Source: a bacterium | GTDB lineage: Bacteria > Myxococcota_A > UBA9160 > UBA4427 | Direction: 5' to 3' | DNA length: 64,000 bases | Assembly (NCBI GenBank): GCA_024742285.1 | Contig: JANSYR010000018.1 | Coordinates: 61,913 to 125,912, forward strand | Shown here: positions 17,387-25,809 of the stretch, one piece after another | Layout of the letters: each line of letters begins with the position of its first letter | Numbering within the stretch: the first letter of the stretch is position 1 | Made by a program: the position numbers and the translations under genes | Notes under the pieces: generated by a model | Told to the model about the DNA's origin: nothing | The model's database searches: none | The model's input: only the letters and a program-made list of their open reading frames with translations

Positions 17387-17403
17387 CGTTCGTTCTGGCT
17401 TCC

Positions 17404-17464
17404 GAGCCCTCAGCGCAAGAAGCGCCGCCGCCAGGCGGCGCTTCGAGAGGCGCGCAGCGCCGAT
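17404..17464 (+). repeat. Two-hairpin intergenic repeat, copy 1
   Basis: Left flank GAGCCCTCAGCGCAAG (17404-17419). Hairpin 1 is AAGCGCCGCC / GGCGGCGCTT with loop GCCA (17420-17443), then CGAGA, then hairpin 2 GGCGC-GCA-GCGCC (17449-17461). It sits between the sigma-factor stop and its terminator. Confidence 0.85.
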
Positions 17465-17471
17465 CGGTAGA

Positions 17472-19037
17472 TCAGGGCTCGAGAATCGGATGAAGCCGCT
17501 GCGCCGGCTGCGTCTCGCGCAGCTTCTTGAGCGCTCGCGCCTCGAGCTGCCGTACGCGTTCTCGAGACAGCCCGAGGGACTGGCCGATCTGCTCGAGGGT
17601 GTGCTCCTCCTCGCCGCCGAGGCCGTAGCGAAGGCGGAGGATGAGCTGCTCGCGCGGGGTGAGGCTGCCGATCAGGGAGCCGACGCCCATGCGCATGCGG
17701 TCGCCGTCGATGTCGCCGTCGGGGCGATCCGCGGTCGCGTCCGGCACGAAGTCCTCGAGGCGCTTCTCCGTCCCGGCCACGTTCGATTCGAGGGAGATCG
17801 CCTCTCGGCTCAGCCGGTCGAGGGCCTCGAGCGAGTCCGTGTCCGTCCCGAGCGCCGGAGCGAGCTCCGCCGGGGTGGGCTCACGACCGAGCTTGCCGGT
17901 GAGCTCCGCACGCACGCGCTGGCTCCGCTGGAGCCGGTCGTGCACGTGAGAGGGCAGGCGGATCGTGCGCGAGTGGTTCTGGATCGCCCGGACGAGCGCC
18001 TGACGGATCCACCACACGGCATAGGTCGAGAACTTGAAGCCGCGGCGGTGGTCGAACTTCTCGACCGCGCGGATCAGCCCCAGGTTGCCTTCCTGGATCA
18101 GGTCGGGAAACGACAGACCCAGGTTCCGGTAGTCCTTGGCGATCGCGACGACGAGCTTCAGGTTGTGCTCGATGAAGCGGTTCTTGACCGTCGACATCTG
18201 GTCCTGCGCGTCCTGGACGGCATTCGTCAGCTCGATCATCCGCTTCTTCTCGACGCCGGCTTCGACCTCGAGCTCCGCGAGCTTCTTCGTGCGCTTGCGC
18301 GCCCGTCGCATCTCGCGCGTCAGATCGATCGACTTCTCGCGAAGCTCATGCAGGACCGCCAGCGAGAGCTGCGCGGAGTGCATCTCCTTGGCGATCTTCA
18401 CGTCGACCTTCTCGAGGGTCGCCGTATAGGCGAGTCCGGACTTGTCGATCTTCTTCTCGCGGTCGTTCAGCTGGGTCCGGAGCTTCTTCACAGCGCGCTC
18501 GACGCGTGCCGCGATCTCGCCGGTCTCCTCGTCGCCGACCGACTCGGAGAGCTTGGCACCGGTATGGGAGAGCGCGCGCAGCGCGTCCCAGCGCGCGACC
18601 ACGTGCTTGGCCGAGACCGGAATCGCGTACAGCGCATCACGCAGCGCGGCCGTCGCGGCCTCGAGATCCTTCGCGAGGACGACTTCTTCTTCGCGCTTGA
18701 GCGTGCGCGTGCCGCCGATCTCCTGGAAGTAGGACTCGAGCGGGCGCCGCTCGCGGCCGGGATCGAGCTCCTCGGCCGAGACCACGGCCTGCGCGCCCAT
18801 CGTGGGCTGCGCCGCCTTCTCGTCCTTCTTCTTGCCGTCGTCTTCGGTCGCGGCGGCGGCCGCTTCCTTCTTCGTCACTTCCTTCTTCGCAGCGGCCTTC
18901 TTGGGGGCCGCCGCCTTCGACGAGGCCTTGGCCTTGGCCTTGGTCTCGGCGGCAGGTGTGGCCTTCGCCTTGGCGGCCGCCTTCTTGGCCGGAGCCTTCG
19001 AAGCGGAAGTGGTGCTCTTCTTCTTCTGGGTTGCCAA
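17472..19037 (-). CDS. Sigma-70 family RNA polymerase sigma factor
   Basis: 521 aa. Region 1.2 begins at [10 protein letters not shown], followed by a charged non-conserved insertion of roughly 150 residues. Region 2 has [17 protein letters not shown] and [14 protein letters not shown]. Region 4 ends with the [12 protein letters not shown]. The insertion and region 4 look RpoD-like, while T-R/S-R-T-I-R-L-P near region 2.4/3 resembles RpoS, so housekeeping versus alternative is open. Region 1.1 is replaced by a Lys/Ala-rich tail of about 60 residues (K-K-A-A-A-K-A-K type). TTG at 19037 follows AGAGGA. Confidence 0.88.
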   Translation of the reverse strand: MATQKKKSTTSASKAPAKKAAAKAKATPAAETKAKAKASSKAAAPKKAAAKKEVTKKEAAAAATEDDGKKKDEKAAQPTMGAQAVVSAEELDPGRERRPLESYFQEIGGTRTLKREEEVVLAKDLEAATAALRDALYAIPVSAKHVVARWDALRALSHTGAKLSESVGDEETGEIAARVERAVKKLRTQLNDREKKIDKSGLAYTATLEKVDVKIAKEMHSAQLSLAVLHELREKSIDLTREMRRARKRTKKLAELEVEAGVEKKRMIELTNAVQDAQDQMSTVKNRFIEHNLKLVVAIAKDYRNLGLSFPDLIQEGNLGLIRAVEKFDHRRGFKFSTYAVWWIRQALVRAIQNHSRTIRLPSHVHDRLQRSQRVRAELTGKLGREPTPAELAPALGTDTDSLEALDRLSREAISLESNVAGTEKRLEDFVPDATADRPDGDIDGDRMRMGVGSLIGSLTPREQLILRLRYGLGGEEEHTLEQIGQSLGLSRERVRQLEARALKKLRETQPAQRLHPILEP

Positions 19038-19980
19038 CGGGGATCCTCTCAGTCCGGTGTGGCTCTCTATGGATACCACCCGGAGGGGTCTGGTTCGACA
19101 CATCCGTCATCGGGAAGGGCGCGTGGTGCCATTTTGGCAGGACGCGACCGGTGCGGGTGCATTTTCTGCAGGTTCGAACGCGCGAAACGCCTGTTCGGGA
19201 ATGAGTCACGTCATACGAGTGCGCAACTCGGTTGAAGTGTCCGACTTCAGTCGGGCCCGCTTCGGTGCTCCGGGTCTTTGCTTCCGCGCGGTCGGTGATG
19301 TCGCGCCGGGAGAGCAGAGGAACCGTCGAGAGCAGAGTGCTCCGGAGAGCGGGGCCTGGGGGAAGTTGGGGTCCGGGTCGATCGAGAGCGGCCCGCAAGG
19401 GGTCGACTCGCCGCTCGAGCCCTTCCTCAGAGGATGTCTAAGTAGCCTGATAATGATTGAATTTCACCTATTTAGCCAGCGAATTTCTTGTCTGGGCCCG
19501 GATTGATTCGTTCGATCGTCGAATCCCGGGGCGGGACCCTCGCGCCTCAGAGCGCAATCTCGAAACCCATCCGGAAGGTCTCGCCCAAGTCAGTGCGCCA
19601 GAGCGGCTCGGAGGTGATGGGGGACGCCCTCGATTGCCGACACCGGACCACCGCGGAAGACGATTTCCTTTGATTCGGTGTGGTTCCCCGATCAGCGATG
19701 TGGCGGATTCCCCGACGAGACGGCTCGGCCTGCGCCGGGGCTGCCTGTCCGGCACGCCTCCGCTGCCTGAGTCGGCACCCGACCGGCAACGGTTCCGCCC
19801 GAATCGCCCGTTCGAGACCCCGATTCGCCCGAATCGCCCCCGAAGAACCCCCGACGACCTGATCTGCACCCTAGCCGCCGATCCGCGCGCAAGAAGTGCA
19901 GTCGGGCCTCTCGGCGCCCCAGCGTTTCGAGCCGTCCCTTCCCGAGCGCTCAGCGCGAGCGGCCACGAATCGCCCCTCCA
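19038..19980. other. Long intergenic region upstream of the sigma factor gene
   Basis: No credible gene was found in about 0.9 kb. It contains the sigma factor's upstream region, a conspicuously AT-rich patch at 19438-19500 in otherwise GC-rich DNA, a possible outer-membrane-protein remnant (19547-19690), short CGAATCGCCC direct repeats near 19800-19850, and a partial copy of the repeat-family left flank near 19945-19960. Confidence 0.6.
19547..19690 (-). pseudogene. Possible C-terminal remnant of an outer-membrane protein
   Basis: The last codons read L-W-R-T-D-L-G-E-T-F-R-M-G-F-E-I-A-L-stop, an alternating pattern ending like a beta-barrel C-terminus. Just upstream, in a shifted frame, is S-K-E-I-V-F-R-G-G-P-V-S-A-I-E-G. 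No start or full-length frame exists, so this may be a frameshifted remnant. Weak evidence. Confidence 0.25.
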
Positions 19981-20040
19981 GAGCCTTCAGCGCAACACGA
20001 GTCCCATGGAGGGACTCGTCGAGAGGCGCCCCGCGCCGAC
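19981..20040 (+). repeat. Two-hairpin intergenic repeat, copy 2
   Basis: Left flank GAGCCTTCAGCGCAAC. Hairpin 1 is ACGAGTCCC / GGGACTCGT with loop ATGGA (19997-20019), then CGAGA, then hairpin 2 GGCGC-CCC-GCGCC (20025-20037). A second GC-rich right-half unit follows at 20041-20064. It lies directly downstream of the permease gene. Confidence 0.85.
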
Positions 20041-20069
20041 CAGGAAGGCGCGCCCCGCGCCGACCCGCC

Positions 20070-21845
20070 TCAGAAAGGCCAGATCCGCGGGATCGCCGTC
20101 AGGGCGACGGCCATGCAGACCAGATCGAGGGGGATCCCGATCCGCAGGAAGTCGCCGAAGCGGTGGGCGCCGGCGCCGTACACGATCAGGTGGGTCTGGT
20201 AGCTGATCGGGAAGGCGAAGGCGCAGGCGGAGCCGATCGCGACGGTCATCACGAAGGGCATCGGGTCGACGCCCAGCTGCTGCGACGCGGCGAGCGAGAT
20301 CGGGAACATGATCGCCACGGCGGCGTTGTGATGCAGCGTTTCGGCCATGACGAGGCAGAGCGCGTAGATCGCGATCAGGGTCGCCATCGGTCCGACCTGG
20401 CCGACGAGCTTCACGAGACCCGACGCGACGAACTGGGCGGCGCCGGACTTGTCCATCGCGTTGGCGACGCCGAGCCCGCAGCCGATCGTGATCAGCACCG
20501 ACCAGTCGACGGCTTCCCGCGCCTCCGAGGCGGAGATGCAGCGCGCCCCGATCAGCGCCGCGACGGTCACGAAGGCGGCGATCGAGATGTGGATCCCGCC
20601 GACGCTCACCGCGAGGACCATGGCGACGAGGATGCCGAGGGCGGTCCGGGCGTGCTCGAAGGCCGGGGCCGGGGCGCCCGGGAGCTCGCTCGCGAGATAG
20701 AAGTCGCGGCTGTTGCGGTGGAGCTCCATGAACTTCGGCGCGCACTGCATGAGCAGCGTGTCGCCCGGACGGAGCTGGATGTCGCCGATCTTGCCCTGGA
20801 CGCGCTCCGCATTGCGGTGGACGGCGATCACGACCGCGTCGTAGACCGCGCGGAAGTTGCTCTGCTTGACGGTCTGGCCGATCAGCGGCGACGAGGCCGA
20901 GACGACGGCCTCGACCATCGGCCGATTCCGGCCGCCGGGGAGGCTGTCGAGCAGCTCCTCCTTCGCGGCCGGCTCGAGTCCTCGCGTGCGCTGGAGGTCG
21001 AGGATCGTGGACACCACGCCCGCGAAGACCAGGATGTCGCCGCTCTGCAGGATCTGATCGGGTGAGACGGGTGTGATCAGCCGGTCGCCGCGGTCGATCT
21101 CGACGAGGAAGAGTCCGGGCAGGTTCCGGAGGTTCGCCTCTTCGACGGTCTGGCCGTCGAGCGGGCTGTCGCCGGTCACGCGCATCGCCGCGGTGTACTC
21201 CCGGGTGCGATCGTTCAGCTCCTCCGGCGCGTCCATCCGGTTCGGCAGGAGCGAGGGCGCGACCAGGACGAGGAAGAGCAGGCCGACGGTGGCGATCAGG
21301 ATCCCGACCGGGGCGGGCTCGAAGAAGCTCCAGCGCGGCAGGCCGGCTTCGTGGACGAGGCCCACGATGGTCAGGATCGTGCTCGTGCCGATGATGGTGC
21401 AGGTGCTGCCCAGGATCGAAGCGTACGACAGCGGGATCAGGAACTTCGTCGCCGGGCGCTGATTTCGCTGGGCCCAGTCGATCACCGTCGGCGTCATCAT
21501 CGCGACGATCGGCGCGTTGTTGAGGAAGCCCGAGAGCGCCGCGACGGGGATCGTCATCCGGCTGAGGGACCGCCGCGTGCCCTTGAAGCGGCCGAGCACC
21601 CGGCCGAGGGTCATCTCGAGGGCACCGGTCTCGCGCAGCGCGGCGGAGACGATGAAGAGGGCGCCGATCGCCGCGACGACCGGGTTCGCGAAGCCCGCGA
21701 AGGTCTCGACAGGGGACAGGATTCCGGCGGCCCCGAGACAGATCAGCGTCGCCATCAGCACCAGATCCGGTGCGGCGAGTTCGCGGACCATCGCCGTGAG
21801 GGCCAGCGCGACGAGCCCGAGGGTGAAGACGATCTGCCAGTCCAT
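20070..21845 (-). CDS. SLC13/DASS-type permease with two RCK_C (TrkA-C) domains
   Basis: 591 aa inner-membrane anion/cation symporter of the kind that moves sulfate, dicarboxylates or similar anions. There are N-terminal helices, then G-F-L-N-N-A-P-I-V-A-M-M-T-P, the conserved hairpin of the family, and a C-terminal partner with A-E-T-L-H-H-N-A-A-V-A-I. Between the membrane halves sit two TrkA-C/RCK_C-like domains, around residues 205-290 (G-Q-T-V-E-E-A-N-L-R) and 300-380 (G-Q-T-V-K-Q-S-N-F-R), each with a Gly-Asp turn (S-G-D-I-L, P-G-D-T-L). ATG at 21845 begins the first helix; an upstream in-frame ATG at 21887 is less likely. Substrate unknown. Confidence 0.88.
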   Translation of the reverse strand: MDWQIVFTLGLVALALTAMVRELAAPDLVLMATLICLGAAGILSPVETFAGFANPVVAAIGALFIVSAALRETGALEMTLGRVLGRFKGTRRSLSRMTIPVAALSGFLNNAPIVAMMTPTVIDWAQRNQRPATKFLIPLSYASILGSTCTIIGTSTILTIVGLVHEAGLPRWSFFEPAPVGILIATVGLLFLVLVAPSLLPNRMDAPEELNDRTREYTAAMRVTGDSPLDGQTVEEANLRNLPGLFLVEIDRGDRLITPVSPDQILQSGDILVFAGVVSTILDLQRTRGLEPAAKEELLDSLPGGRNRPMVEAVVSASSPLIGQTVKQSNFRAVYDAVVIAVHRNAERVQGKIGDIQLRPGDTLLMQCAPKFMELHRNSRDFYLASELPGAPAPAFEHARTALGILVAMVLAVSVGGIHISIAAFVTVAALIGARCISASEAREAVDWSVLITIGCGLGVANAMDKSGAAQFVASGLVKLVGQVGPMATLIAIYALCLVMAETLHHNAAVAIMFPISLAASQQLGVDPMPFVMTVAIGSACAFAFPISYQTHLIVYGAGAHRFGDFLRIGIPLDLVCMAVALTAIPRIWPF

Positions 21846-21958
21846 CCGGCCCGCACGATACCGCAGTTGCCCCCCGCGGAAGGCCAATCTGGCGCGGCGG
21901 GCGGATCTCCCCGGCGCCCAGAGCGCGGGCTCCGGGGATCCGTCAAACTCCCGCCGTC

Positions 21959-23053
21959 ATGCGCGACGTCCTTCGAACCTTCAGTGAGCGCGAGTTCTAT
22001 CTCGGCGAGTTTCGGGGGCGGACGATCGGGATCGCGTGGCCCGCGACCGAGGTGCCCGCCGAGCAGCCCCTCGCCGGGGTGGTCGAGGAGCTGTCGTCGA
22101 ACGGGTCCCGGGTCGTCGTGCTGAGCCCGGTCGAGGAGGTCTTCGTGGTGGCCGGGCTCGGGGCGCCGGTCGATGCGTCGGCTTCCGCCTACGCCCCGGC
22201 CGTATGGCGCGACCTGCGCGAGCGCGGCGCGGCAGGGCTGCGGGTCGCCGCGGAGGGATTCGCATCGAGCTGCGTGGAGATCGCGCGGACGCTGCGGCTC
22301 GCCAAGGTGGTCTGGATCCAGTCGAGGCCGCCGGTCGAGCGGATCGCGGGCGACGGGCGCGTGTCCGTCGTCGATCTCGCGCATCTGGCGCCGCTGCTCG
22401 ATTCGGAAGCGGGGGAGATCGACGGGACTCCCGTGCATCGCGCCGGGGAGGACGCGCGGGAGCTGCTGGTCTCGATCCGCGACCTGATCGACGGGGGCGT
22501 GCCCTCCGTGAACGTCTGCGCGGCGGCGGACCTCGCCCGCGAGCTCTTCACCTACAACGGGGCCGGGACCTTCTTCACGCGTGATCGCTATGCGGAAGTC
22601 CGGCCGCTCGCGATCGACGACTACGATCTGGCGAACGACCTGATCGAGCGAGGGGAGGCGGATGGCTACCTGGCGCCGCGCAACGCGACCGCTCGGGACG
22701 CCGTGCTCGCCCACGGCGTCGGCGTCTTCATCGAAGGACGCTACCTCGCCGGGATCGGCGCGATCCTGCCCCATGCCGCCGACAACGCGGCGGAGCTCGT
22801 TTCGCTCTTCGCGCTCACCCGCTACGTCGGCGAGGGCGCGGGCGGCCAGATCGTGCGATACGCGATCGAGCGCGCGCGGGAGCAGGGCCTCGACTACCTG
22901 TTCAGCTGTACGACTTCCGAGCGGGTCGTGACCTTCTTCGAGCGGCACGGCTTTCGGCGCGTCGAGCCCGACGCCGTCCCGAAGGCGAAGTGGGACGACT
23001 ACGACCCGGCGCGGCGGGCCCGGGTGCGTTGTCTCCGATTCGATCTCGGCTGA
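21959..23053 (+). CDS. N-acetylglutamate synthase-like protein: degenerate AAK plus GNAT
   Basis: 364 aa with an ArgA-like layout. Residues 1-200 resemble the amino-acid-kinase domain (F-S-E-R-E-F-Y-L-G-E-F-R-G-R-T matches the ArgA start) but lack the glycine-rich nucleotide loop. The GNAT domain (about 205-364) has V-S-L-F-A-L-T-R-Y and G-E-G-A-G-G-Q-I-V, the acetyl-CoA loop, and ends F-F-E-R-H-G-F-R-R-V. The junction F-T-Y-N-G-A-G-T-F-F is typical of NAGS enzymes, which start arginine synthesis by acetylating glutamate. No arg genes are adjacent. It is divergent from the permease. A related acetyltransferase with another substrate is possible. Confidence 0.75.
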   Translation: MRDVLRTFSEREFYLGEFRGRTIGIAWPATEVPAEQPLAGVVEELSSNGSRVVVLSPVEEVFVVAGLGAPVDASASAYAPAVWRDLRERGAAGLRVAAEGFASSCVEIARTLRLAKVVWIQSRPPVERIAGDGRVSVVDLAHLAPLLDSEAGEIDGTPVHRAGEDARELLVSIRDLIDGGVPSVNVCAAADLARELFTYNGAGTFFTRDRYAEVRPLAIDDYDLANDLIERGEADGYLAPRNATARDAVLAHGVGVFIEGRYLAGIGAILPHAADNAAELVSLFALTRYVGEGAGGQIVRYAIERAREQGLDYLFSCTTSERVVTFFERHGFRRVEPDAVPKAKWDDYDPARRARVRCLRFDLG

Positions 23054-23163
23054 TCCTTCGCCTGCGGGCGCGCGGCGGCGGGCGGGTTGCCTGCGCGCGC
23101 ATCCGGTGCGGCTTCGATGCCCGTCGAAGCGCTCCGGGGATGGCCGAAGCTTCCTCCCGGAGG

Positions 23164-23180
23164 TCCGGTCGAGGACCGGA
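23164..23180 (-). terminator. Hairpin at the 3' end of rnpB
   Basis: TCCGGTC-GAG-GACCGGA is a perfect 7-bp stem immediately after the RNase P RNA 3' region on the minus strand. It may define the transcript end or a processing site; no U-run follows. Confidence 0.45.
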
Positions 23181-23618
23181 GCGGCCTGTAAGCCGGGTTC
23201 TGTCTCCGCGTCGGGTTGCCCCGACGCGGGAGAAGGTCATTCCTCTAGGCCGTCCATTGCTGGGCGGCTCGAGCACTCTCACCCGGACACCGCGCGAGAC
23301 CGAGGCCTCGCGATCGGGCGGACCGCCCTCGACGATGTCCCTATTCGAGCTTGCTCCGGGAGGGGCTTGCCCCGCCGCCGGTCACCCGGCTGTCGCGCGT
23401 GGGCTCTTACCCCACGATTTCACCCTTACCTGTGACGGTCCCTCCCGTGAAGGAGGACGACGTCCATCGGCGGTGTGGTTTCTGCGGCGCTTTCCCTCGG
23501 GTCACCCCGGGTCGGCGTTACCGACCTCCCTGTCCTGCGGAGCCCGGACTTTCCTCCCGTGAACGTTCCGTGTTCACCGGCGACCTTCCGGCCACCTTCG
23601 GCGGGCGGCCGCATCCTA
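23176..23618 (-). ncRNA. rnpB: RNase P RNA, bacterial class A
   Basis: About 440 nt. Read on the minus strand it contains the universal 5' P4 strand GAGGAAAGTCCGGGC (complement of 23541-23555) and the universal 3' segment AGACAGAACCCGGCTTA (23189-23205), which pair with it. GGTAACGCC follows the P4 strand, and TAGAGGAATGACC and GGTAAGGGTGAAA are also present. Terminal P1 can form between GGATGCGGCC (near 23616-23607) and GGCCGCTCC (near 23186-23178), which sets the ends to within a few nt. As the catalytic RNA it matures tRNA 5' ends. It is divergent from the HxlR-SCP2 gene. Confidence 0.95.
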
Positions 23619-23716
23619 TCTCGGGGTTGGAGGCTCGGCACCCGCTGCTCGAGGACGGGAGGCTCGGACTGACGCCGGTCCCGCACTGACTCGGAGTTTT
23701 CTGTGGCAAGTCTAAT

Positions 23717-23735
23717 CAGTATCCATAAGATACTG
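23717..23735. promoter_or_regulatory. Inverted repeat, likely operator of the HxlR-SCP2 gene
   Basis: CAGTATC and GATACTG form a perfect 7-bp dyad with spacer CATAA, ending 6 nt before the ATG at 23742. It is AT-rich against the local background and sits where an autoregulating HxlR protein would bind. It favours 23742 over the upstream ATG at 23703. Confidence 0.6.
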
Positions 23736-23741
23736 CCCGCG

Positions 23742-24485
23742 ATGTCGGAAGCGCTCCCCGAACAGACAGCCGAGACCCGCGAGACGGAGACCCCCGCCCG
23801 CCGAGGCGAGATCCTGCGGCCGAGCCAGATCTTCGATCCGGTGGCCCGGGCCCTCGACGTGCTGGGGGACCGCTGGACCCTGGTCCTGGTGCGCCAGCTG
23901 CTGAACGGGCCGAAGGGCTTCCAGGAGCTCCGCGTGCGAACCGGGATCGCGCCGAAGGTGCTGTCCAGTCGCCTCCGTCAGCTCCGCGCGGACGGCTTCG
24001 TCGACACCGAGGAACAGGGCAGCCGCTCGCTCTACCGCGTGACCCACAAGGGCGAGACCCTCGCGCCGATCATCGCCTCGATCGCGCGCTGGTGGGTCCG
24101 TGAGGGCATCGCCGTCCGCGACGTCGACGCGACCCAGTTCACCGAGACCTCGGCGCTCTCGGTCCTCGAAGTCCTGCCGAACCTGCTGCGCGAGGACCGC
24201 GCGCGGGACGCCCACGTCGTCTTCGAGATCCGGCTGACGGGCGAGGGCGGCGGCGTATGGACGGTCGAGATCGACGATGGCGTCTGCAGCGTCCGCGAGG
24301 ACTTCGCCGCCGGCGCCGACGTCCGGTACACGGCGACCGCCCGCGACTGGTGCGCGGTCGCGATCGGCCTCCTCGACGCGAAGGAGGCCGTCAAGCGCGG
24401 CCTGCTCCACAAGGAGGGCGGTCCGCAGGCGATGGACGAGTTCTTCTTCCAGGTCGCGCGGCCCGCGGGCGCGGCGAAGGATTGA
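23742..24485 (+). CDS. HxlR-type regulator fused to an SCP2-like domain
   Basis: 247 aa. Residues about 25-115 are an HxlR winged helix: V-A-R-A-L-D-V-L-G-D-R-W-T-L, then F-Q-E-L-R, then K-V-L-S-S-R-L-R-Q-L and G-S-R-S-L-Y-R-V-T wing residues. Residues about 150-240 look like an SCP2 sterol/lipid-binding domain (V-V-F-E-I-R-L, then a D-D-G beta hairpin, and a final helix after E-A-V-K-R-G-L-L). This pairing suggests a repressor sensing an acyl or sterol-like ligand. Two acyl-CoA dehydrogenases follow on the same strand (82-nt gap to the first), fitting a fatty-acid or steroid catabolic switch. Ligand is inference. Confidence 0.82.
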   Translation: MSEALPEQTAETRETETPARRGEILRPSQIFDPVARALDVLGDRWTLVLVRQLLNGPKGFQELRVRTGIAPKVLSSRLRQLRADGFVDTEEQGSRSLYRVTHKGETLAPIIASIARWWVREGIAVRDVDATQFTETSALSVLEVLPNLLREDRARDAHVVFEIRLTGEGGGVWTVEIDDGVCSVREDFAAGADVRYTATARDWCAVAIGLLDAKEAVKRGLLHKEGGPQAMDEFFFQVARPAGAAKD

Positions 24486-24567
24486 TTCTGCGCCCGGCGT
24501 TCGGGCGAGAGCGATGATCAGAACCGGGTCGACCCATTCCGGGCGGCCACGAAGAGGAGAATCCCCC

Positions 24568-25662
24568 GTGATCTCATTTGGAATGTCCGAAGAGCAGGAG
24601 CTCGTGCGCGACGCGATGCGCGAGTTCGCTGCCGACGCGATCCGGCCGATCGCGCGTGAATGCGACGAGGCGGCGGCCGTCCCCGCCGACTTCCTCGAGA
24701 CGGCCTGGATGCTGGGCCTGACCAGCACCCAGATCCCGGAGCAGTACGGCGGCGCCGGTGAAGAGCGCTCGCTCGTGACCAACGCGATCCTGCTCGAGGA
24801 GCTCGCCCACGGCGACGCCTCCCTCGCGATGGCGGCTCTCGCGCCTTCGCTCTTCGCCAACGCAATCCTCGACCACGGCACCGACGAGCAGAAGGCGGCG
24901 CTCCTGCCGCTCTTCTGCGGCGAGTCCTACGCCACCGGCGCGGTCGCGCTGACCGAGGCGGGGCCGCTCGCCGACGCGTCCCAGCCGCGCACGGAAGCCG
25001 AGCAGAAGGGCGAGAGCTTCATCCTCTCGGGTCGCAAGACGTTCGTCGCGATGGGCGACCGGGCGAGCCACTTCCTGGTGACGGCGCGCCTCGGCGACGA
25101 CGTCGCCGCCTTCATCGTGCCTCGCGACGCCGCCGGCCTCGAGGTCACGGACGTCGAGCGCAAGATGGGCCTGCACGCGCTGCCGACGACCGGTCTCGAG
25201 CTCGAGCGGGTCGAGGTCGGGCAGGATGCGCTCCTCGGTGGAACGGAAGGCGCGGACGTCCAGGCGATCCTGAACGCGTCGCGGGTCGGCCTGGCGGCGG
25301 TGATGCTCGGCATGTCCCGCGCGGTGCTCGAGTACTGCGTGCCCTACACGAAGGATCGCGTCGCGTTCGACGAGCCGATCTCGAAGAAGCAGTCGATCGC
25401 GTTCCGCCTCGCCGAGATGCACGTCGAGCAGCACGCGCTTCGCCAGCTCGTCTGGCAGGGCGCGAGCCTGCTCGAGCACGGAGAGGACGCGACGAAGGCG
25501 GCCTGGCAGGCGCGGGCCTACGCGGCCGAGAAGAGCATGTGGATCGCCGACAACGGCGTCCAGATCCTCGGCGGCCACGGGTTCATCCGCGAGCACCCCG
25601 TCGAGATGTGGTTCCGCAACGCGCGAACCCTCGGCGTCATGGAAGGACTGGTTTCTCTCTGA
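24568..25662 (+). CDS. Acyl-CoA dehydrogenase
   Basis: 364 aa FAD enzyme of the acyl-CoA dehydrogenase fold. It has an N-terminal helical domain (S-E-E-Q-E-L-V-R-D-A-M-R-E-F), the middle beta domain starting at G-A-V-A-L-T-E-A, and a C-terminal helical domain ending with Q-I-L-G-G-H-G-F-I-R-E-H-P. It alpha,beta-desaturates an acyl-CoA, passing electrons to ETF. The terminal segment R-N-A-R-T-L-G-V-M-E-G is shorter than usual and lacks the typical G-T-x-E-I/Q-R. GTG at 24568 has GAGGAGA 7 nt upstream. It may pair with the dehydrogenase at 25810, as heteromeric steroid-type enzymes do, but this is speculative. Confidence 0.88.
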   Translation: MISFGMSEEQELVRDAMREFAADAIRPIARECDEAAAVPADFLETAWMLGLTSTQIPEQYGGAGEERSLVTNAILLEELAHGDASLAMAALAPSLFANAILDHGTDEQKAALLPLFCGESYATGAVALTEAGPLADASQPRTEAEQKGESFILSGRKTFVAMGDRASHFLVTARLGDDVAAFIVPRDAAGLEVTDVERKMGLHALPTTGLELERVEVGQDALLGGTEGADVQAILNASRVGLAAVMLGMSRAVLEYCVPYTKDRVAFDEPISKKQSIAFRLAEMHVEQHALRQLVWQGASLLEHGEDATKAAWQARAYAAEKSMWIADNGVQILGGHGFIREHPVEMWFRNARTLGVMEGLVSL

Positions 25663-25665
25663 CGA

Positions 25666-25688
25666 GGCGGCGCGTGCGCGCCTCTTTC
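25666..25688 (-). repeat. Half copy of the two-hairpin repeat
   Basis: Only the right half is present: hairpin GGCGCG-TG-CGCGCC (25669-25682) preceded, on the minus strand, by GAAAGA. It lies directly after the stop codon of the acyl-CoA dehydrogenase and next to a full copy. Confidence 0.65.
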
Positions 25689-25689
25689 G

Positions 25690-25750
25690 GTCGGTGCTGA
25701 CGCACCTCTCGACGCGTCCCTGAGCGGGACACGTCTTGCGCTGAGGGCTC
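25690..25750 (-). repeat. Two-hairpin intergenic repeat, copy 3
   Basis: Minus-strand orientation. Left flank GAGCCCTCAGCGCAAG (25750-25735). Hairpin 1 is ACGTGTCCC / GGGACGCGT with one G-U pair (25734-25712), then CGAGA, then hairpin 2 GGTGC-GTCA-GCACC (25706-25693). Hairpin 2 carries a compensatory C-G to T-A change relative to the other copies. Confidence 0.85.
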
Positions 25751-25809
25751 ATCTCAGGACCGAGGACCAATGATCCAGATCGCGACCGAGCGTCGCGATG
25801 GAGAAAGAC

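Noticed and set aside
19457..20206. Open frame in the gap between the sigma factor and the permease
   Set aside because: Arg/Pro-rich, contains the repeat and runs antisense into the permease; no motif or ribosome-binding site.
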